Part shown: piece by piece, positions 31,461 to 44,220 of the stretch
Layout of the letters: each line of letters starts with the position of its first letter
Numbering within the stretch: the first letter of the stretch is position 1
Assembly: GCA_030248195.1 (NCBI GenBank)
Contig: JASAND010005314.1
Span: forward strand, 30,366 to 94,365
Direction: 5' to 3'
Length of the DNA: 64,000 nt
DNA from: Trissonchulus latispiculum
Lineage: Eukaryota > Nematoda > Enoplea > Enoplida > Ironidae
Notes under the pieces: model-generated
Told to the model about the DNA's origin: nothing
What the model saw: the letters and a program-made list of their open reading frames with translations, nothing else
Databases searched by the model: none
Position numbers and translations under genes: made by a program

Positions 31461-34400
31461 ATATCATGCGCGTTCACCCGCTAAACTTTTATCTACACAA
31501 TTTGAACAAACTGGACTACCGGGCCGTTCTGAACGAGGGCAGTGGGGCTCTGACCTCTAACCTGGTACGAGCTGCCAGCTATATTTGGGACAAGTTTGGA
31601 AATGGTAGGTTGGGGTGGTGGCCTAGGCTTGGGACAGGTTTAACTTAACTATTGGGGTGACGGTGGTTCGTTTGACACTTTGCGGTTTAACATAGTTTTT
31701 GATTGTTATATACTAACAGATTTTCTGCTATAGCCTAAACCTAACCCAAACCTAGGGGACTTTAAATGCCATATACTAGCTGAAGCCTCTGTTTTATATA
31801 CTAATATTTGGGGCCTTATTTGTGATATCTTAATTTTTATGGTTACGCAGTCATTTTTAATTAATCTAATCCGTTTTCTGCGACTAACTACAATTTACAT
31901 ACTAACAATTTTCTGGTTCTATTTTGGAATTTTTGGTTTGTGTTTGGAGGTTCTATTTAGCTTTCCTTCATTTGTGTTGCCTAACGTACCTAAATTGTGG
32001 CATTGATTTGGCTCCCAATGATGTGAACGACAACTTGAATTGATACCAAGAAAAGGGCGCAAATCCCCCCTCCTCTTACAGTCATTTATATTTAATTTAG
32101 TTTTCGTTTTTGTCATTTAAAATAGTGTTTTCAATTTGAATTTGAAATTCAATTTGCCAAAAATATTTGGGGACTTTCTGCGTTTCTTTTTCTGTCTGTG
32201 GGAATGACAGTGAATTTGGGTCTCCACTTTGGAGTGGGTTGACCTCATTTTTTCTGTCACTCCCCGGAACAAGGTATCTTGAAACGGATTATGAGAGCTG
32301 AGGGAGAGGGAGCCACTTTGAAAGGCCAGTTTTCTGGTTTAGGTATATATACTTTTTCTGAATTCGTTACTAACCTAATCTAGCAGGAGAGCTAACATGA
32401 ACTGCTTAATTTCCTTAAACCTGCACACCAACAGAAAAGAGTCAACACTAACTCCTTTAGTTCGCTGAGTTCATTCCGGAGACATGTCCTTAGTAAAACC
32501 CATAATAAATCAATGCAGCAAACCCCCTAGATGTCTTACCCTCTGAGCAGGGGCGTATCCAGGATTTTGAAAGGGGGGGTTGACTTGACCAAATTTTTTT
32601 GTTGTCACGAAACGAACTTAGTTGGATGCGAAAAGGGGGTACCCGCAGGGTTATTAGTTTCACGATTTGCGCCAGGAAACATTTTATTTGACCACGGAAA
32701 TGGCGACTCAAAAATAAACACATATGAACCAAGTCGGGGGGGTCTGGGGGGGCGGAGCCCCCCAGAAGTTGGAGAACATTTTCAAATTTGACCCCCCTAG
32801 GAATTAATCTAGAGCACTTCAGCTATTAATTTGTGTAATAATATAGAATCCGAAGACGTAAGCGGGGGGTCTGGGGGGCGGCATCCCCCCAAAAGAAGCC
32901 AGACCCCAAACTACGGTAAATTATCTCAGGAATTTTAATTTAGAGCACTCGTGAAATTCCAACTACCGAATTTTTGAGCTGCGTATTTTTGTTTTTGAAA
33001 CGCAAAAAAACGTTTGCGTCATGTTGCAAAAAACTGCCAACCCGAAGACGAACATAAAAATCTCCTGTCCCTGAAGGAGACAGATTAGGTGAATGTAGTT
33101 TTTCATTGCGTTAGAGAAGTTTGCGTAAGCCTAAAGCTAGCCTGGCTTTTAGTAAAATTGTTTATTAAGGAAGAATGTGGAAAACAACGCAAGAATCGAA
33201 AATAGTATCATGGGGGAGCTCGGAGAGCCCCCCATAATATGAGCTATAAAGGCATTTTGCGGATTTGGAAATGTGCTAATTAGGCATAACTAATTAACGG
33301 TAAGGAATTAAGAGCTAAAATTTACTAATGTTATTTTGGGGATCCGACCCATGGCTGGCCAGATCTGGTTCAACTGGTTCTCAGTTTGGCGGGTGTATAT
33401 ATATGCTTTTTTTTAGATATATAACGAACATTCCCAAAAACTAAACGGAGGACAAGTAGGAAAAATGCTCCTTGCAGTCGCATGAAAAAGTTAATATGAG
33501 CTATGATGGCCAACATTTAAATATGTCAAGGACAAGATTTAATTTAATTTTCTTTTAATGCTGTTCATTTTTTGTGCACACAGAGTTTCCGTTCTCTAAT
33601 TTCGCAGTAAGCCGTGTAAGCTGTAGGAGGCTCAAGTATGCAGATAAGAAAAGAAAATTAGGAGCTGCATGAACCATGTCCACGAAGTGTGGCGTTGAAC
33701 GAGCGTCAATATGACCCCAAGAGAAACGTAGCGGCTCATATTAGCCGTTTACATCTTCTCCTGTACTTATTTAGATGCTGGCTCATATTAAACATTTTAA
33801 ATCTTGTCCTTGATATATTTAAATGTTGGCCATAATAGCTCATAATATCATATTGTTAACTTTTTTATGCGACTGCAAGGAGCATTTTTTCTACTTGTAT
33901 ATATATATATTATACGTATATACTTATACAGTTATATACATGTATGGCTGCCATGTATATGCCTTAAATTGTGTATGCACGACACAATAACGATGAGGCA
34001 ACGCGCCGAAGGTGCAAAAGTTTAGAAAAAAGCAAAGAAAAACGTGCCGAAGGCGCAAAATTTTTGAAAAAGTGCAATGAAGAACGTGCCGAAGGCGTGA
34101 AAATTTTAGAAATTTTTACTAATTTCCCACTATTTAATCAGAAAATTTGGGGGGGGCAAAAACCAAAAGGGAGGTTTCAACCCCCAACCCTCCCCCTTGG
34201 GTACGCCCATGCCTCTGAGGGCCTCCTATATGTAGCAAGTGCCACCCCAAGAAAAAATCGAAAGAAACGCAAAACCCGGATGCTATCAGTAGCGCTACTA
34301 GCAAAAATGTAATCCACTCTAATTCAACTCCTCTTAACTCGTGCCCCTGCCTTGAACTTTTGTTTCTGAAGTTGAATGGGTTTTGGGTGAAATGTGGGTT

Positions 34401-37400
34401 TTGTCCAACGTTTGCCGCTTTGCCTGCTTTGCACTCTTTTTGCATGCTTATTGTTTTTTCACATTGCACGCTAACATGCTTAGCTGTTTATGATTACAAA
34501 TGTATGGGCGTGGTGTTTTAGTGATGTTGCATGTTGTAAATTATGTCTGTAAGGATTTAATAATCGATGTCAATGTTAGAGATTTATGACTAAAGACTTA
34601 AAGGTTCTTAAAAGTGCATAGTACTACAGGGAATAGAGTACAGTTGATGTTTTACAATCACCAGTTTTATTTATAATTTGATTGACCCTAAATATAAGAA
34701 TACCGTACCGTGACATTTAATTAAATTTAGATTTATTGATAATTTTTATTATATATACGTATTAATTTTTATCCAATTTTTGTATTCTTTTTGCTACTGG
34801 CTCTGCTGTGCTTTTTCAGACTTGACCCCTGCCTGGACCCCGCCCAGTGTATCTGGCAGTAGAACCAATTTAAATGACCAATCCTCAGATTCCAATACCG
34901 TGGTGACGACCCCTGGCTACTCGGACCCCCCGCCCCGCCCCACCCACCGGAGCGGGTCTGTGGGTCCCTGTATGGTGCCTGAGTCCCCCAGCCGAAAACC
35001 TCCTCCCCGACCCAAAAGCCCGGACCTCATGAATACCCTTCGACCCCTCTCAACGCATATTACCTATGATCTCAAGTAGGCCTTTAACCCCCCCCCCTCT
35101 TTTCTAATTTTATTTTTCATGGTCCATTTTATTTGATGTTAAGGCGGCCTTGATCACGTGTACTGCAAAGACAGATTGTGTGGAAATTAGTTAATGGTTA
35201 GGTTAATATTTGTGAACGGTGGAATTAATGAATGTAAAAAGGTAAAATAATGATTTTCGGCTTTTTACATTAACATTCACATGCTTCATGTATAGGATAG
35301 ATATAGACGATATTGAAAAATCCCGATTTTGAAACGCTATTTAAAACTGTCGTTAAAATTTTAGTTGTGTTCAGTAGTGCTGAAAATAAATCCAAACCGA
35401 CTGTGTTAGAATTCGAAAACTGGTAGTTGAGGGTTCGATTCTTGGCAGTTGACAAACTTTTTCCAATTTTTGAGAATGCCTCCAATGAATGAGCCTCTCT
35501 GTCCTTCTTATGTTGTGTAGGAGTTTTTGGCTTTTTTGTTGCTCTGAAATAAAATTAGAATTTTATTTTTAAGTATTTTCTGTTTCTACGTATATACTCA
35601 CCACCTATTTCTTTTTCCTGTTTAGAAATGTGTTCAAGATGTCTGAGATTAAGACTGATATTGGCTACGCTCGAGCCTTTGTTCGACTTGCCCTGGAGAG
35701 AAAGCTTCTGCACAAGCATTTGAAAACCCTGCTTTCGGATCAGGAATTGCTGAAGTAGGTATTAACACGCTTTTCTGGTTTCGTTCTAATTAATTTGACC
35801 TCGTTAATTGGTTGCGTAATTAAATTTAATGCTATTTTTATCCAATGTGATTTCATTCCACTTGTTCACATTTTCTACAGAGTATTCATTCATATACATG
35901 TGTATACAGAGCATAGGGGCGGGGTCCTGTACTGTACCCTCTCGAAATCGGACTCGCATAATCCCCTCGGGATTTTGGGCTTCCCCCTTCCTTAATGAGG
36001 TCTACATTATTTGTCGCCCAAATGTTTGCCAAAAATGGACAAACTTTCAAACATTTTCCTACTTCTTCGGAGAGTTTTTTCGGAAAAGTGGATATTTTTA
36101 GCCTAAATCCAGACATTTTTGAGAACGTTTTGCGTTTCTACCTGCAACATACGCCCAAAATAGCACTTTTGGCATATTTTTGCAAAAAAATCGCCCATTG
36201 CTTCATCCCTCCCCCGGAAGCCCCCATCCCCTCAACATCTCCTAAAAATACCCTGGTGCACATGCAGACATTTTAAGCTTTGCTGCGGCATAAACATAGG
36301 AATCACGTGAACCTTAACAGCAACCATTGCAAAGTTTGCTGTAGCCATCCTGTCCAAACCAGAGCATGCTTGAATATCTATCATCTAATTATAAATTTAG
36401 TTCATTAATTTTCAATAAATTCTATTGTCCTTCTGTAGAACTCTGTACAAACGATATGCATTTCTGCGCTGTGAAGAGGAGCGGGAACAATTTCTGTATC
36501 ATGTACTGTCACTCAATGCGGCAGACTATCGGTGTTTTACCAATACTTTCGGTAGAACAAGTATGTATACGTATTGTGTTGTTCTTAGGGAGATCCTTTT
36601 GATTCTGTCGCTATGTAATGGCCAAGAAAATTGCCTTTTTGCCTAGTTGTTAAGAATTTTGCAGAAACTAGAGATCTTCGTTTTTTCCACTTCAAAGACA
36701 TTGTATTAATATTGTGAAACGCTTTGTGAAAATAGCCAAACTTTGCTAATGTCGCAGTCCCTTAGAAGGTGGTGAAAACGAAAAACGTGAATCAAACAGA
36801 CAACTTTCTTAGGTAACACTATTGTACCCAGTAGATATAACACTTATTGACTGTACAGTTAAATATTTTTGCATATTTTCTGTTTTTCCTACATATTTCT
36901 AAGCATCTTTTAGCTTTGCGGTTTTTAGATGGTTGTTATAATTTCGAGGTTCTAGTCCAAGTCCAACTCGTTTAAATTTATGACTGAATACACCGATAAA
37001 TAGTGCAATTGTTTCTGGTGGAATTCATTTGAGAATGTTCGGTTTTCCATTATTTCATTGATTTTTTGATGATTTTTCTGTCAATTCCAGAAATGCAGTA
37101 TCGTGTGATTTTGGTCCCGTGTGGAAAGTTCAGCTCCTCAACGTCTGCCAACGTTTGGCTGCGAGTGGGTGGTACCCTGGCCCAAACTCCGATCATCCCT
37201 GTGCCAAAGAATAATTTCTCTTTCAGTTTTGAGGTGAACTGAAAATTAACTAAATTTCAGATTAATTAAATTAACTGGATTTTCAAATTCATACAGTTCA
37301 AACTTTTTAAATCCGTATTTGCTTTATAAATAAATAAAATATGTAAGTAAAAAAATATGTAAATATTTTAAGTAAAGTGATAAAATAGAAGCTTGTGTTT

Positions 37401-40400
37401 CAGCATCGTAATCTTGGCATCCTGTCAACACTGCGAATAGGGCATGACAATTCTGGCATGTCGCCAAAATGGTTCCTGGAGCACGTCATTATTCGCAGTG
37501 AGATCACTGGCCATATGTACCGGTTTCCCTGCGGTCGGTGGCTGGGTCGTGGCATAGACGATGACAGCATTGAACGACTGCTGGTAGCTGAGTGCTTGCC
37601 CTTGCACAGCAGCACGGGTTAGTTTACATGGTTCGGCCCCAGATTTCGGCCTAAAGTTTCGAACATATTGCAAGCTTAATACATTAGAAAGTGCTGAGTG
37701 TCTTACTCTTCCTATTATAAACTCTTGCCAGTCTGTATTCAGTGTTCCATTTCCTGCACTGAGAGACCACTTTTTCAGACATGAAGTTAAGTGGAACAAA
37801 CACGTAAACGAAATTAGTTTTTTTAATTGTGTGTCGTGTATACTTAGTGTTTGTGGAAAAAGTAGTAAAAGCGAATTGGTTTTCAGCTTATTTCACTAAG
37901 TTTGTTTTGGAACTCAGTCTGTTAACATTGTCTTGTTTTATTCCCCCCCCCATTTTGCTACTTTTTAAACTTTAAACTTCCTTCAGTCCCGTACCGGACC
38001 CCTTCTCCGCAAAAACACTAAACTACAATTACTATAATATACAAAATTTGCATAATATTTTCTTTTCTCCTTTCTTTTCCAAAGTATGTACTCCTTTATT
38101 TATTCCCGACATTATTATTCCGACTTTAGGACAACCAACTTTTATATAATTTGTGTTATTTGCTTAATTTTATTCTAGAGGTGGCGTCCAGTGTTTGCCC
38201 AACTCCACCGCGTACACGGTCACCCAGTACTCGACGGCTGGCAGATAATCCAAGTACATACCTAATTATTATATTTTTTAATTAATTTATTTTTAGCTTG
38301 CGTTCGTGTGTTTGAATTTTAATTGCATTCGTATACATATTGTATCGCACTTTTTGTCACTCACACACTTTGCAACAGCTTGTACGAGCAGTTGCACCAA
38401 TATATAGTTGCTTCTCTTAAGGTGCTGGTATCGCTTTGTGTAAATTCGACCCTACAAGCTTCAATTCTTTATGAAAGTGGATGAAACTTTCCAAGTACCT
38501 TATTTTCGCGCTCTTTAACATTCTGGGACCAGTCCCGGATTTTTAGGTTTAAAGATAAGAAAGTTTTGGATTTTGCCCTTATTCTCTCAGTACATAGTCG
38601 CTACACCGGATTGGTTGTTATGGCTGGAAAGAAGGCACCAAAATGAACATTTTTGCTTTTACAACTTTTGAGCTACCTCTAGTGGTTAAGGCAGTATAAG
38701 CCAAAAACGATTTTTGGGTCAAAAAATGGCCATTTTTGACGAAATCAGTTTTTTCAAAATTACTGCCAAATCTTACAGACAATTTCGGCTTATTTATACT
38801 CAATCGATACACCGTCTAATTGCGCATTTTATCAATACCTATTCGCTGGAGTTCGTTGCTTTAAGCTAGGGAATTCGCCGAAAAACCATTTTGGCAAAAT
38901 TGCGATTATTTTGTTTTGAACATTGATTTCTCAAAAACTGTCTAATGGATTCGCGTGATTTTGGGCTGAATGAAAATTCGCCCTATTGCGGAGGGACATT
39001 TTTCTTGGTTTGAGCTAAAACATCTCCAGGTGTGAGAAAACTGAACAGAAAGTTGCGAATTTTCATGTCATCGCGCATTTGCCGGATTTTCTGGAGTACT
39101 GAGACTTGTTGAGCCAAATCCAAAAAAATGTCCCTCGGCCCACATGTCCTTCATATCATGGCACAAGAAAAAATTTTGGTCGATTCTACAGTTTTGAGAA
39201 ACCGATGTTCAAAAATTTTTGGTCTATATTCACTCTGCCAGATGTCAGCATGTCGGAAATTTATTGCTATTTTTTCCAATTTTGCTAGTTTCGTAAGCTC
39301 ATGTTAATGTACAGATTATAAGCTTTAAGACGATGCATAATGCTCTTTCCAACTCCCAAAATTGCGAAAGTTATAGCGTTTCGAAAAATCACCACAAAAG
39401 CACTGCACAAAAGGATACCAGCACCTTAAAACGTGCTCCAGCTTTTGTTAAAGGTATTTAATTAATTTGTTATTAAATTTTGTTTTTGATCTAATCATTA
39501 ATTATTTATTTAATTTGTTGTAGGAATACGTATCAGTGAGGTACAGCAGTGGCTGGGTGACGCTGTGAACAATGTCGTCAAGTATTTCTACAGGCCTGGA
39601 AAACAGGTACGTCATACGGGGCTTACTTTCAGACAAATATCAAACATTTTCTATAATGCAAATGTACAAAAACAATTTTGTAAGACAATTGTTAGGTTTT
39701 ATTATGCTGTAATAGCTAATTCTGGGAGCATCCTAATAAGGTCTACTGTGTCCCTACACCAATTTTTCCCTGTGTTCTGTTCCTGTATTTTTATGATTTT
39801 TTTGTATTTCTTTTTGATGTACATCTGTGTTGTTGTCTAGAACTGTAACCTGACCCAGCTATTGTGTGGTGATCGCGGCCTGGTCTGGTGTCTTGAACAG
39901 GCCTTTCTGATCGGTTTCCGTTCGTCTAGATTATTTCGGCAGCTCTACCCGTGGGATTTTATGGGTAACAGTATTTATAGTTAATTAATATTAACAATTA
40001 ATTAATACCTTATCGACTACGTAGTGTTTGTTGGGCAAGAGAAGCAGTCGACACGGGAAGGTGCAGTGACTTGAAATTTTTGATTTCAAAAATTAAAAAG
40101 TTTAAATTTAGAAAGTGAATGTCAACTCAGTCTTACTAAGCCAGTTTAGTTCCCCTTGTTTAATCTTCTGAGCTAGTCTCTGTTGTTGTGACAGGGCGTA
40201 TCCAGCATTTTGAAAAGGGGGTACTGACCAGAAAATAGCCAAATTTGTACTGAAAAGTAGCTAAAAATTTCATTTCTTTTCCGAAAAATGGGGATGGACC
40301 AGTACCTTGTCAGTGGCTATCTTTGGGTGGATTTGTTTTCTTTTTTCTTTTTCTGCAGAAAAGGAAGCGGAATGGTTTCAGAGTCTGCTGAAGGGTGAGA

Positions 40401-41179
40401 ATTTGGACGCCCTGCCGAAGGACCAGCGAGCCCTGATGACCCGTCTCTGCCGGCTGGTTCGAAAGATCAATCACATTGCTACTCTGGGCAAGGATGGAAA
40501 ATTCCAAACCTTCCTTCTCATTGCAATAAGGTAACGGTTCGGTTCTGTTCGGTTCGCTTTTTATGGACCTATTTTTTTCATTTGTGACGGTTGTTTTTTG
40601 TTCAGAGGAAAACATTTCTCTGGTTTTGATTGAATCAAAATAGTCTGTATAAGTGTATCATATTCAGCCATAAGACAAGACAAGTCAATTTGTTTAAAGA
40701 AAAATTCACAAATTTTTATCAGCATCAAAAAGAAAAGGTTATATTATGTTATAATTCTATAATATGAACATACGTATACGTACTCAGTTTCCCATATTTG
40801 ACTCTGAACAATTTTATGAGACCAATGGTTCCAACCTCTGGCAAAAGTCGAAGTCGAAGTCGTTTCAGCTGCTTTTCAAAGAACAACAGGGAAACCTGTG
40901 TTTCAGGTTTTTTAAGTTTTTTGTTCAGTTTTTCCGTTTCCATTTTTTCTTTTTCTTCATGTTTTGTTCTTTTCTATTTTCATTTTCTTTTTCAGAGATC
41001 ATATCCTATCCGGCCTGTTGCCCCTGCTAGCCTGGTCCCCTGTGACGACCACCATGTACGAAGAGTTGTCCTTTCTCCGCTCCCCCCACTATCTAACTTT
41101 TCTGGCTCAACTCCTGACCTCTCTCAATGATTTTGACTTTCACCTGGAACAGTCACTTACCTGGGGCATTGATGTTTGA
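31461..41179 (+). CDS. DENND5: DENND5-like protein, RUN1-PLAT-RUN2 half
   Basis: Eleven exons with GT/AG borders and consistent phases: 31461-31604, 34820-35075, 35626-35754, 36439-36560, 37091-37233, 37404-37617, 38179-38253, 39524-39606, 39841-39964, 40359-40530, 40996-41179 (stop TGA). From the ATG at 31466 this gives 546 residues. A proline-rich linker (exon 2) precedes RUN1 ([39 protein letters not shown]), a PLAT domain ([40 protein letters not shown]) and RUN2 ([19 protein letters not shown] through [10 protein letters not shown] to the C-terminus). DENND5A/B are Rab effectors and exchange factors: RUN1 binds Rab6 at the Golgi and the N-terminal DENN module acts on Rab39. That DENN module, several hundred residues, is not found upstream. 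The acceptor before 31461 is strong, so exon 1 is probably internal or follows a 5' untranslated exon. Confidence 0.9.
32552..32800. repeat. Dispersed repeat fragment in DENND5 intron 1
   Basis: Starts with GGGGCGTATCCAGGATTTTG plus a G tract and ends with GGGGGTCTGGGGGGGCGGAG and CCCCCCAG. The start recurs at 40195-40230 (GGGCGTATCCAGCATTTTG), and the GGTCTGG block recurs directly after at 32863-32890. No coding sequence. Confidence 0.6.
33452..33898. mobile_element. 447-bp TIR element in DENND5 intron 1
   Basis: ACAAGTAG at 33452 and CTACTTGT ending at 33898 begin inverted arms of about 100 bp, sharing AAATGCTCCTTGCAGTCGCAT, GGCCAACATTTAAATAT and CAAGGACAAGATTTAA with their complements. 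Core without coding. No certain target duplication, since the right flank is a TA repeat. Confidence 0.75.
33998..34105 (+). repeat. Three tandem copies of a GCCGAAGGCG motif
   Basis: CGCGCCGAAGGTGC, CGTGCCGAAGGCGC and CGTGCCGAAGGCGTG lie about 41 bp apart, each followed by an A-rich then T-rich run. The same core hairpin (GCGCC-GAA-GGCGC) occurs singly at 29161, 29407 and, with one change, at 63331, next to G/C-tract repeats. Confidence 0.7.
35940..36245. repeat. Dispersed repeat, copy 1 (DENND5 intron 3)
   Basis: Shares an ordered series of segments with 42205-42495: TCGAAATCGG or CCGAAATCGG, CGGGATTTTGGG, AATGAGGTCTAC or AATAAGGTCTGC, ATTTTTAGCCTAAATCCA, TTTTTGAGAAC, CTTTTGGCATATTTTTGCA, then a C-rich end. 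About 300 bp, non-coding. Confidence 0.75.
36600..37085. other. DENND5 intron 4, nothing recognisable
   Basis: AT-rich intron sequence without visible repeats or coding. Confidence 0.5.
38421..39425. mobile_element. 1005-bp TTAA-flanked TIR element in DENND5 intron 7
   Basis: GGTGCTGGTATCGCTTTGTG at the left end and the complement of GGTGCTGGTATCCTTTTGTG at the right end form terminal inverted repeats of about 20 bp. Both are directly flanked by TTAA (38417-38420 and 39426-39429). TTAA duplications are used by piggyBac and Kolobok elements; the termini do not decide between them. The interior shows no transposase, so it is a non-autonomous copy. Confidence 0.8.
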
Positions 41180-41907
41180 TTGTTCCCCCCCCCTTCAAAA
41201 GATGATTTTTTGTTTTTTCATAAAATGCAGTTGTTGTTTTGGGTGGGCTGGGCTGTTATTTGGTTAACTTCAAGCTGAACACCTTTCTGAAATGAAAATT
41301 CGGCTGCATTTTTAGCTGTTCATTATGAAACACTGAGCTTATTTCCATTTTCATGAAACAAGCTGCCTAATTTATTGTCATTTTTCACCCGGCGGTTTCG
41401 TTCACCCTTCCCTGGTTCTCTGTATGGTAAAGTTTCACACTTCCCGTGTTTATAACTGTACTTTATTTTTTCCAGTTTTCAATTCTTTTTTGCTGCTGTA
41501 AGCCTGCGTTCTAGTTGTTATAATATTAGTATTATTATTTCATATTGTATATTGGTCTGTTCTATGTTGGAATTTTTGCCTATTCTTGCATTGTATTGTA
41601 TATGATATATTTAAGTATAAATTAAATTTCCATGCACGTTTATTATTATTATTGGCAGCATGTTTGTATATTGTGACACAGATTTGTTTATTTCATAATT
41701 ACAAGAAGCTTATATTTATATTCACATTATATGGGTGTATATATAATGTTTATTTGACATTGTCAAAAGCGTGTACCTTAATCTAATCCTATGCTGTAGT
41801 TTAGATGTAATAGTCTCTAGTCGTGACCTCATATTTTGTTGTTTAAAATGGTTGCTTGCAGGTAACAAGCCGTTGTAGCTGAAACTGTACTTATGATAGA
41901 TAAAAGC

Positions 41908-41913
41908 AATAAA
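41908..41913 (+). promoter_or_regulatory. DENND5: Candidate polyadenylation signal of DENND5
   Basis: AATAAA in the context GCAATAAAAC, about 730 bp after the DENND5 stop codon on the same strand. The interval 41180-41907 is T-rich and without coding, consistent with a 3' untranslated region. Confidence 0.5.
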
Positions 41914-42204
41914 ACATTAAAATTCCGCTAAATTTGAAAGAAGAGTGAGTGCAGGTTAAGTGTTTCTATGTTAAAAAGGTTAGCTGCCTCGAAAGAAAAG
42001 TAAGAAAAAGGTCGAAAAAAGTAACAATTCAGAAACATTTTATACCCACTCCTAACGTAGTTACTATTTTTCGTCTTTAGCATACGTATAGACTAAAGAG
42101 CGTTAGGTGTTAAACCATTTTAGGGTTTTCTTTTTGTGGTGTCCCGCTTTCCTGTTCTATCAAAGTATTTTTCACATGGGGGGGGTGAATTGACCTTTCT
42201 TGAA

Positions 42205-42495
42205 AGCGGTAGCCTCTCCGAAATCGGCCCCTCCCGGGATTTTGGGTTTTCCCCTTAATAAGGTCTGCATTTTTGCCAGACATGGTTTTTTTGTGAAAAT
42301 GGCTATTTTTAGCTTAAATCCAAGCGTTTTTGAGAACTCTTTGCTTTTCTACCAACAAAATACGCCAAAAAATAGCAAACGTCAAAAACAGTACTTTTGG
42401 CTTATTTTTGCAAAAAATCTCCCCACCTCTTCGAAAACCTCGTCCCGGCCCGGGCCCCCCTCCACGGGGATTGCCCCCCTCCCCCGAAAATTCCT
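42205..42495. repeat. Dispersed repeat, copy 2 (downstream of DENND5)
   Basis: Second copy of the 35940-36245 repeat in the same orientation, ending in a C-rich block (CCCCTCCACGGGGATTGCCC). The frames open across its C-rich end are not genes. Confidence 0.75.
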
Positions 42496-42559
42496 TGAAA
42501 ATATCCTGCTCTATAATAATCATAATATTTGGGTTCTTGGTTTAATTTTTCCTTAAGCT

Positions 42560-43215
42560 GTGTGAGTAGGTTTACTGTATATAGTTCGTAGCAAAGCTGG
42601 TATAATGTGTAATTCTGGGATTATGGAAAACTTAAACTATAGCTTTAGAATTGTGATGTAACTTTACTCTATATTTGTTTTGCTTGTATGTAATTTAGCT
42701 GTGGTCCTCTTCGTTGTTTTTGTCATAAATTATTGCCATTTTTGTGATTGATATTTACATTGTAGGTAACTGTATTTAGTGTGTTGTTTTGTTGCATATG
42801 TGCTATCTTGTAGTCTGTTGTCCGTACTACTAGGAAAGTTTATGTTAGAAGCTGTGGTGCTTTGTTGGCTGATTGCGGGCAACAATTTACTGTTAGATTT
42901 TTACATGTTTAGTAAAAGTTGGAATCAGAGAACAGTTGGTTAGGATTCGGGTGATCAGTTTGAAGAGAGAAATCTCAGCAGGACTAAACAAGAGTTCTGA
43001 GCAGGAGAACCCTCCATATGCTCGAGATATAAATCTCAGAAGAGACAAATTACACTGACTGCAATTAACGCTTATCCTGGATTGTACCAAATATAGGGCT
43101 AACTGCGGATTGGCTAAGACAGTCCAATTTTTGAATGGAAAACCAGTTAATCCGCAGTTAGTCCTAATCTTATTTGGTGCAAGCCAGGGTTAGTGTCATT
43201 TTTTCAATATAACTG
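42560..43215. other. Intergenic stretch, nothing recognisable
   Basis: T-rich intergenic sequence. The one thing visible is a local inverted pair: CTAACTGCGGATT near 43100 and AATCCGCAGTTAG near 43155, forming a possible hairpin of about 70 bp. Confidence 0.4.
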
Positions 43216-43227
43216 ATGTGGCGGAAC

Positions 43228-44220
43228 CAGAGTTAGAAGTGGGTCGCGGGTCAGAGCGACTCAATAGTAGTTTTTGTTCACACCAATCTTACGGTAAATT
43301 TTGGGCGAATGGCACTAGAAAATTTACAATTTGCATTAAATTTCAATTTTTCTCCAGCTTTTGATTGTTCTATATTTATATATACATTATAATACTGCTT
43401 TTATACTAAAATTAATTCGATTCTGGCTTGAATCTTCAGGCAATTTTAATTCAGTAATATCTTTAAGACACAGTCATTGACTGATGCACTAATGTATAAA
43501 AGTTTTGATGTAAAACTGCATTGATTGACAAACCGTTTGTGCGAAAATAATGTTGGCAGCTTATCCCGCAAATATCTTTCCAAATAGAGTATGAAGAGCT
43601 GCTTCTACTAAACACCTTTATAATGTCAAGCTTGGAGTTTCGGCATAGTTCGACGAATTATGATCATTACCAATTTGATATGTAGGAATAGTGTGACTTA
43701 AAGTAAACTTCTAAAATGATATTTAGCTATATTATTCAAGTTTTGACATATATATCATTTTATATAAAACTCCTGCGACAATCGCCACGCAGTTGTAAGA
43801 AATAAACAAGAATGGACTGATCTTTTATGAAATTGCAACAAGAAAATATATACTTTATCTTCAAGAATTTGCCTAAATACTGGATTTTACCGGCTGATCG
43901 AGTTCCGGGCACGTCTAACACGGTTGCAGTAGCATGGCAGAGCATGCTCAGAACTAGCGACAACGAAGATGAAAGAAGTGCAATCGACTTTGAACTCGGC
44001 GCATTTTAATTTGAAGCTGCTAATACTTCACTAAGTTGACGTTAGAAGCGATAATTTTGCTCGACCCATGCTATCCGGTACGGAAATACACGGAAATGTT
44101 CAAATTAAAGAAGTGGGCCGAGTGGGTCGACAAAATCCCAGTGGGTCGCGGGTCGCGGGTCAAGGTCCGTGGGTCGCGGGTACCCGCGGGTCACGAAATA
44201 ACGACCCACTTCCAACTCTG
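43228..44220. mobile_element. Non-autonomous hAT element
   Basis: The terminal inverted repeats CAGAGTTAGAAGTGGGTCG (left, from 43228) and the complement of CAGAGTTGGAAGTGGGTCG (right, ending 44220) fit the CAG-start typical of hAT transposons. The flanking octamers GGCGGAAC (43220-43227) and GGTGGAAC (44221-44228) form an 8-bp target duplication with one mismatch, the hAT length. Subterminal GGGTCGCGGGT repeats lie near the right end. The 993-bp body has no recognisable transposase. Confidence 0.88.

Noticed and set aside
29161..34105. GCGCCGAAGGCGC as a bacterial-type terminator
   Set aside because: The hairpin plus T run looks like one, but the context is a dispersed repeat in a eukaryotic genome.
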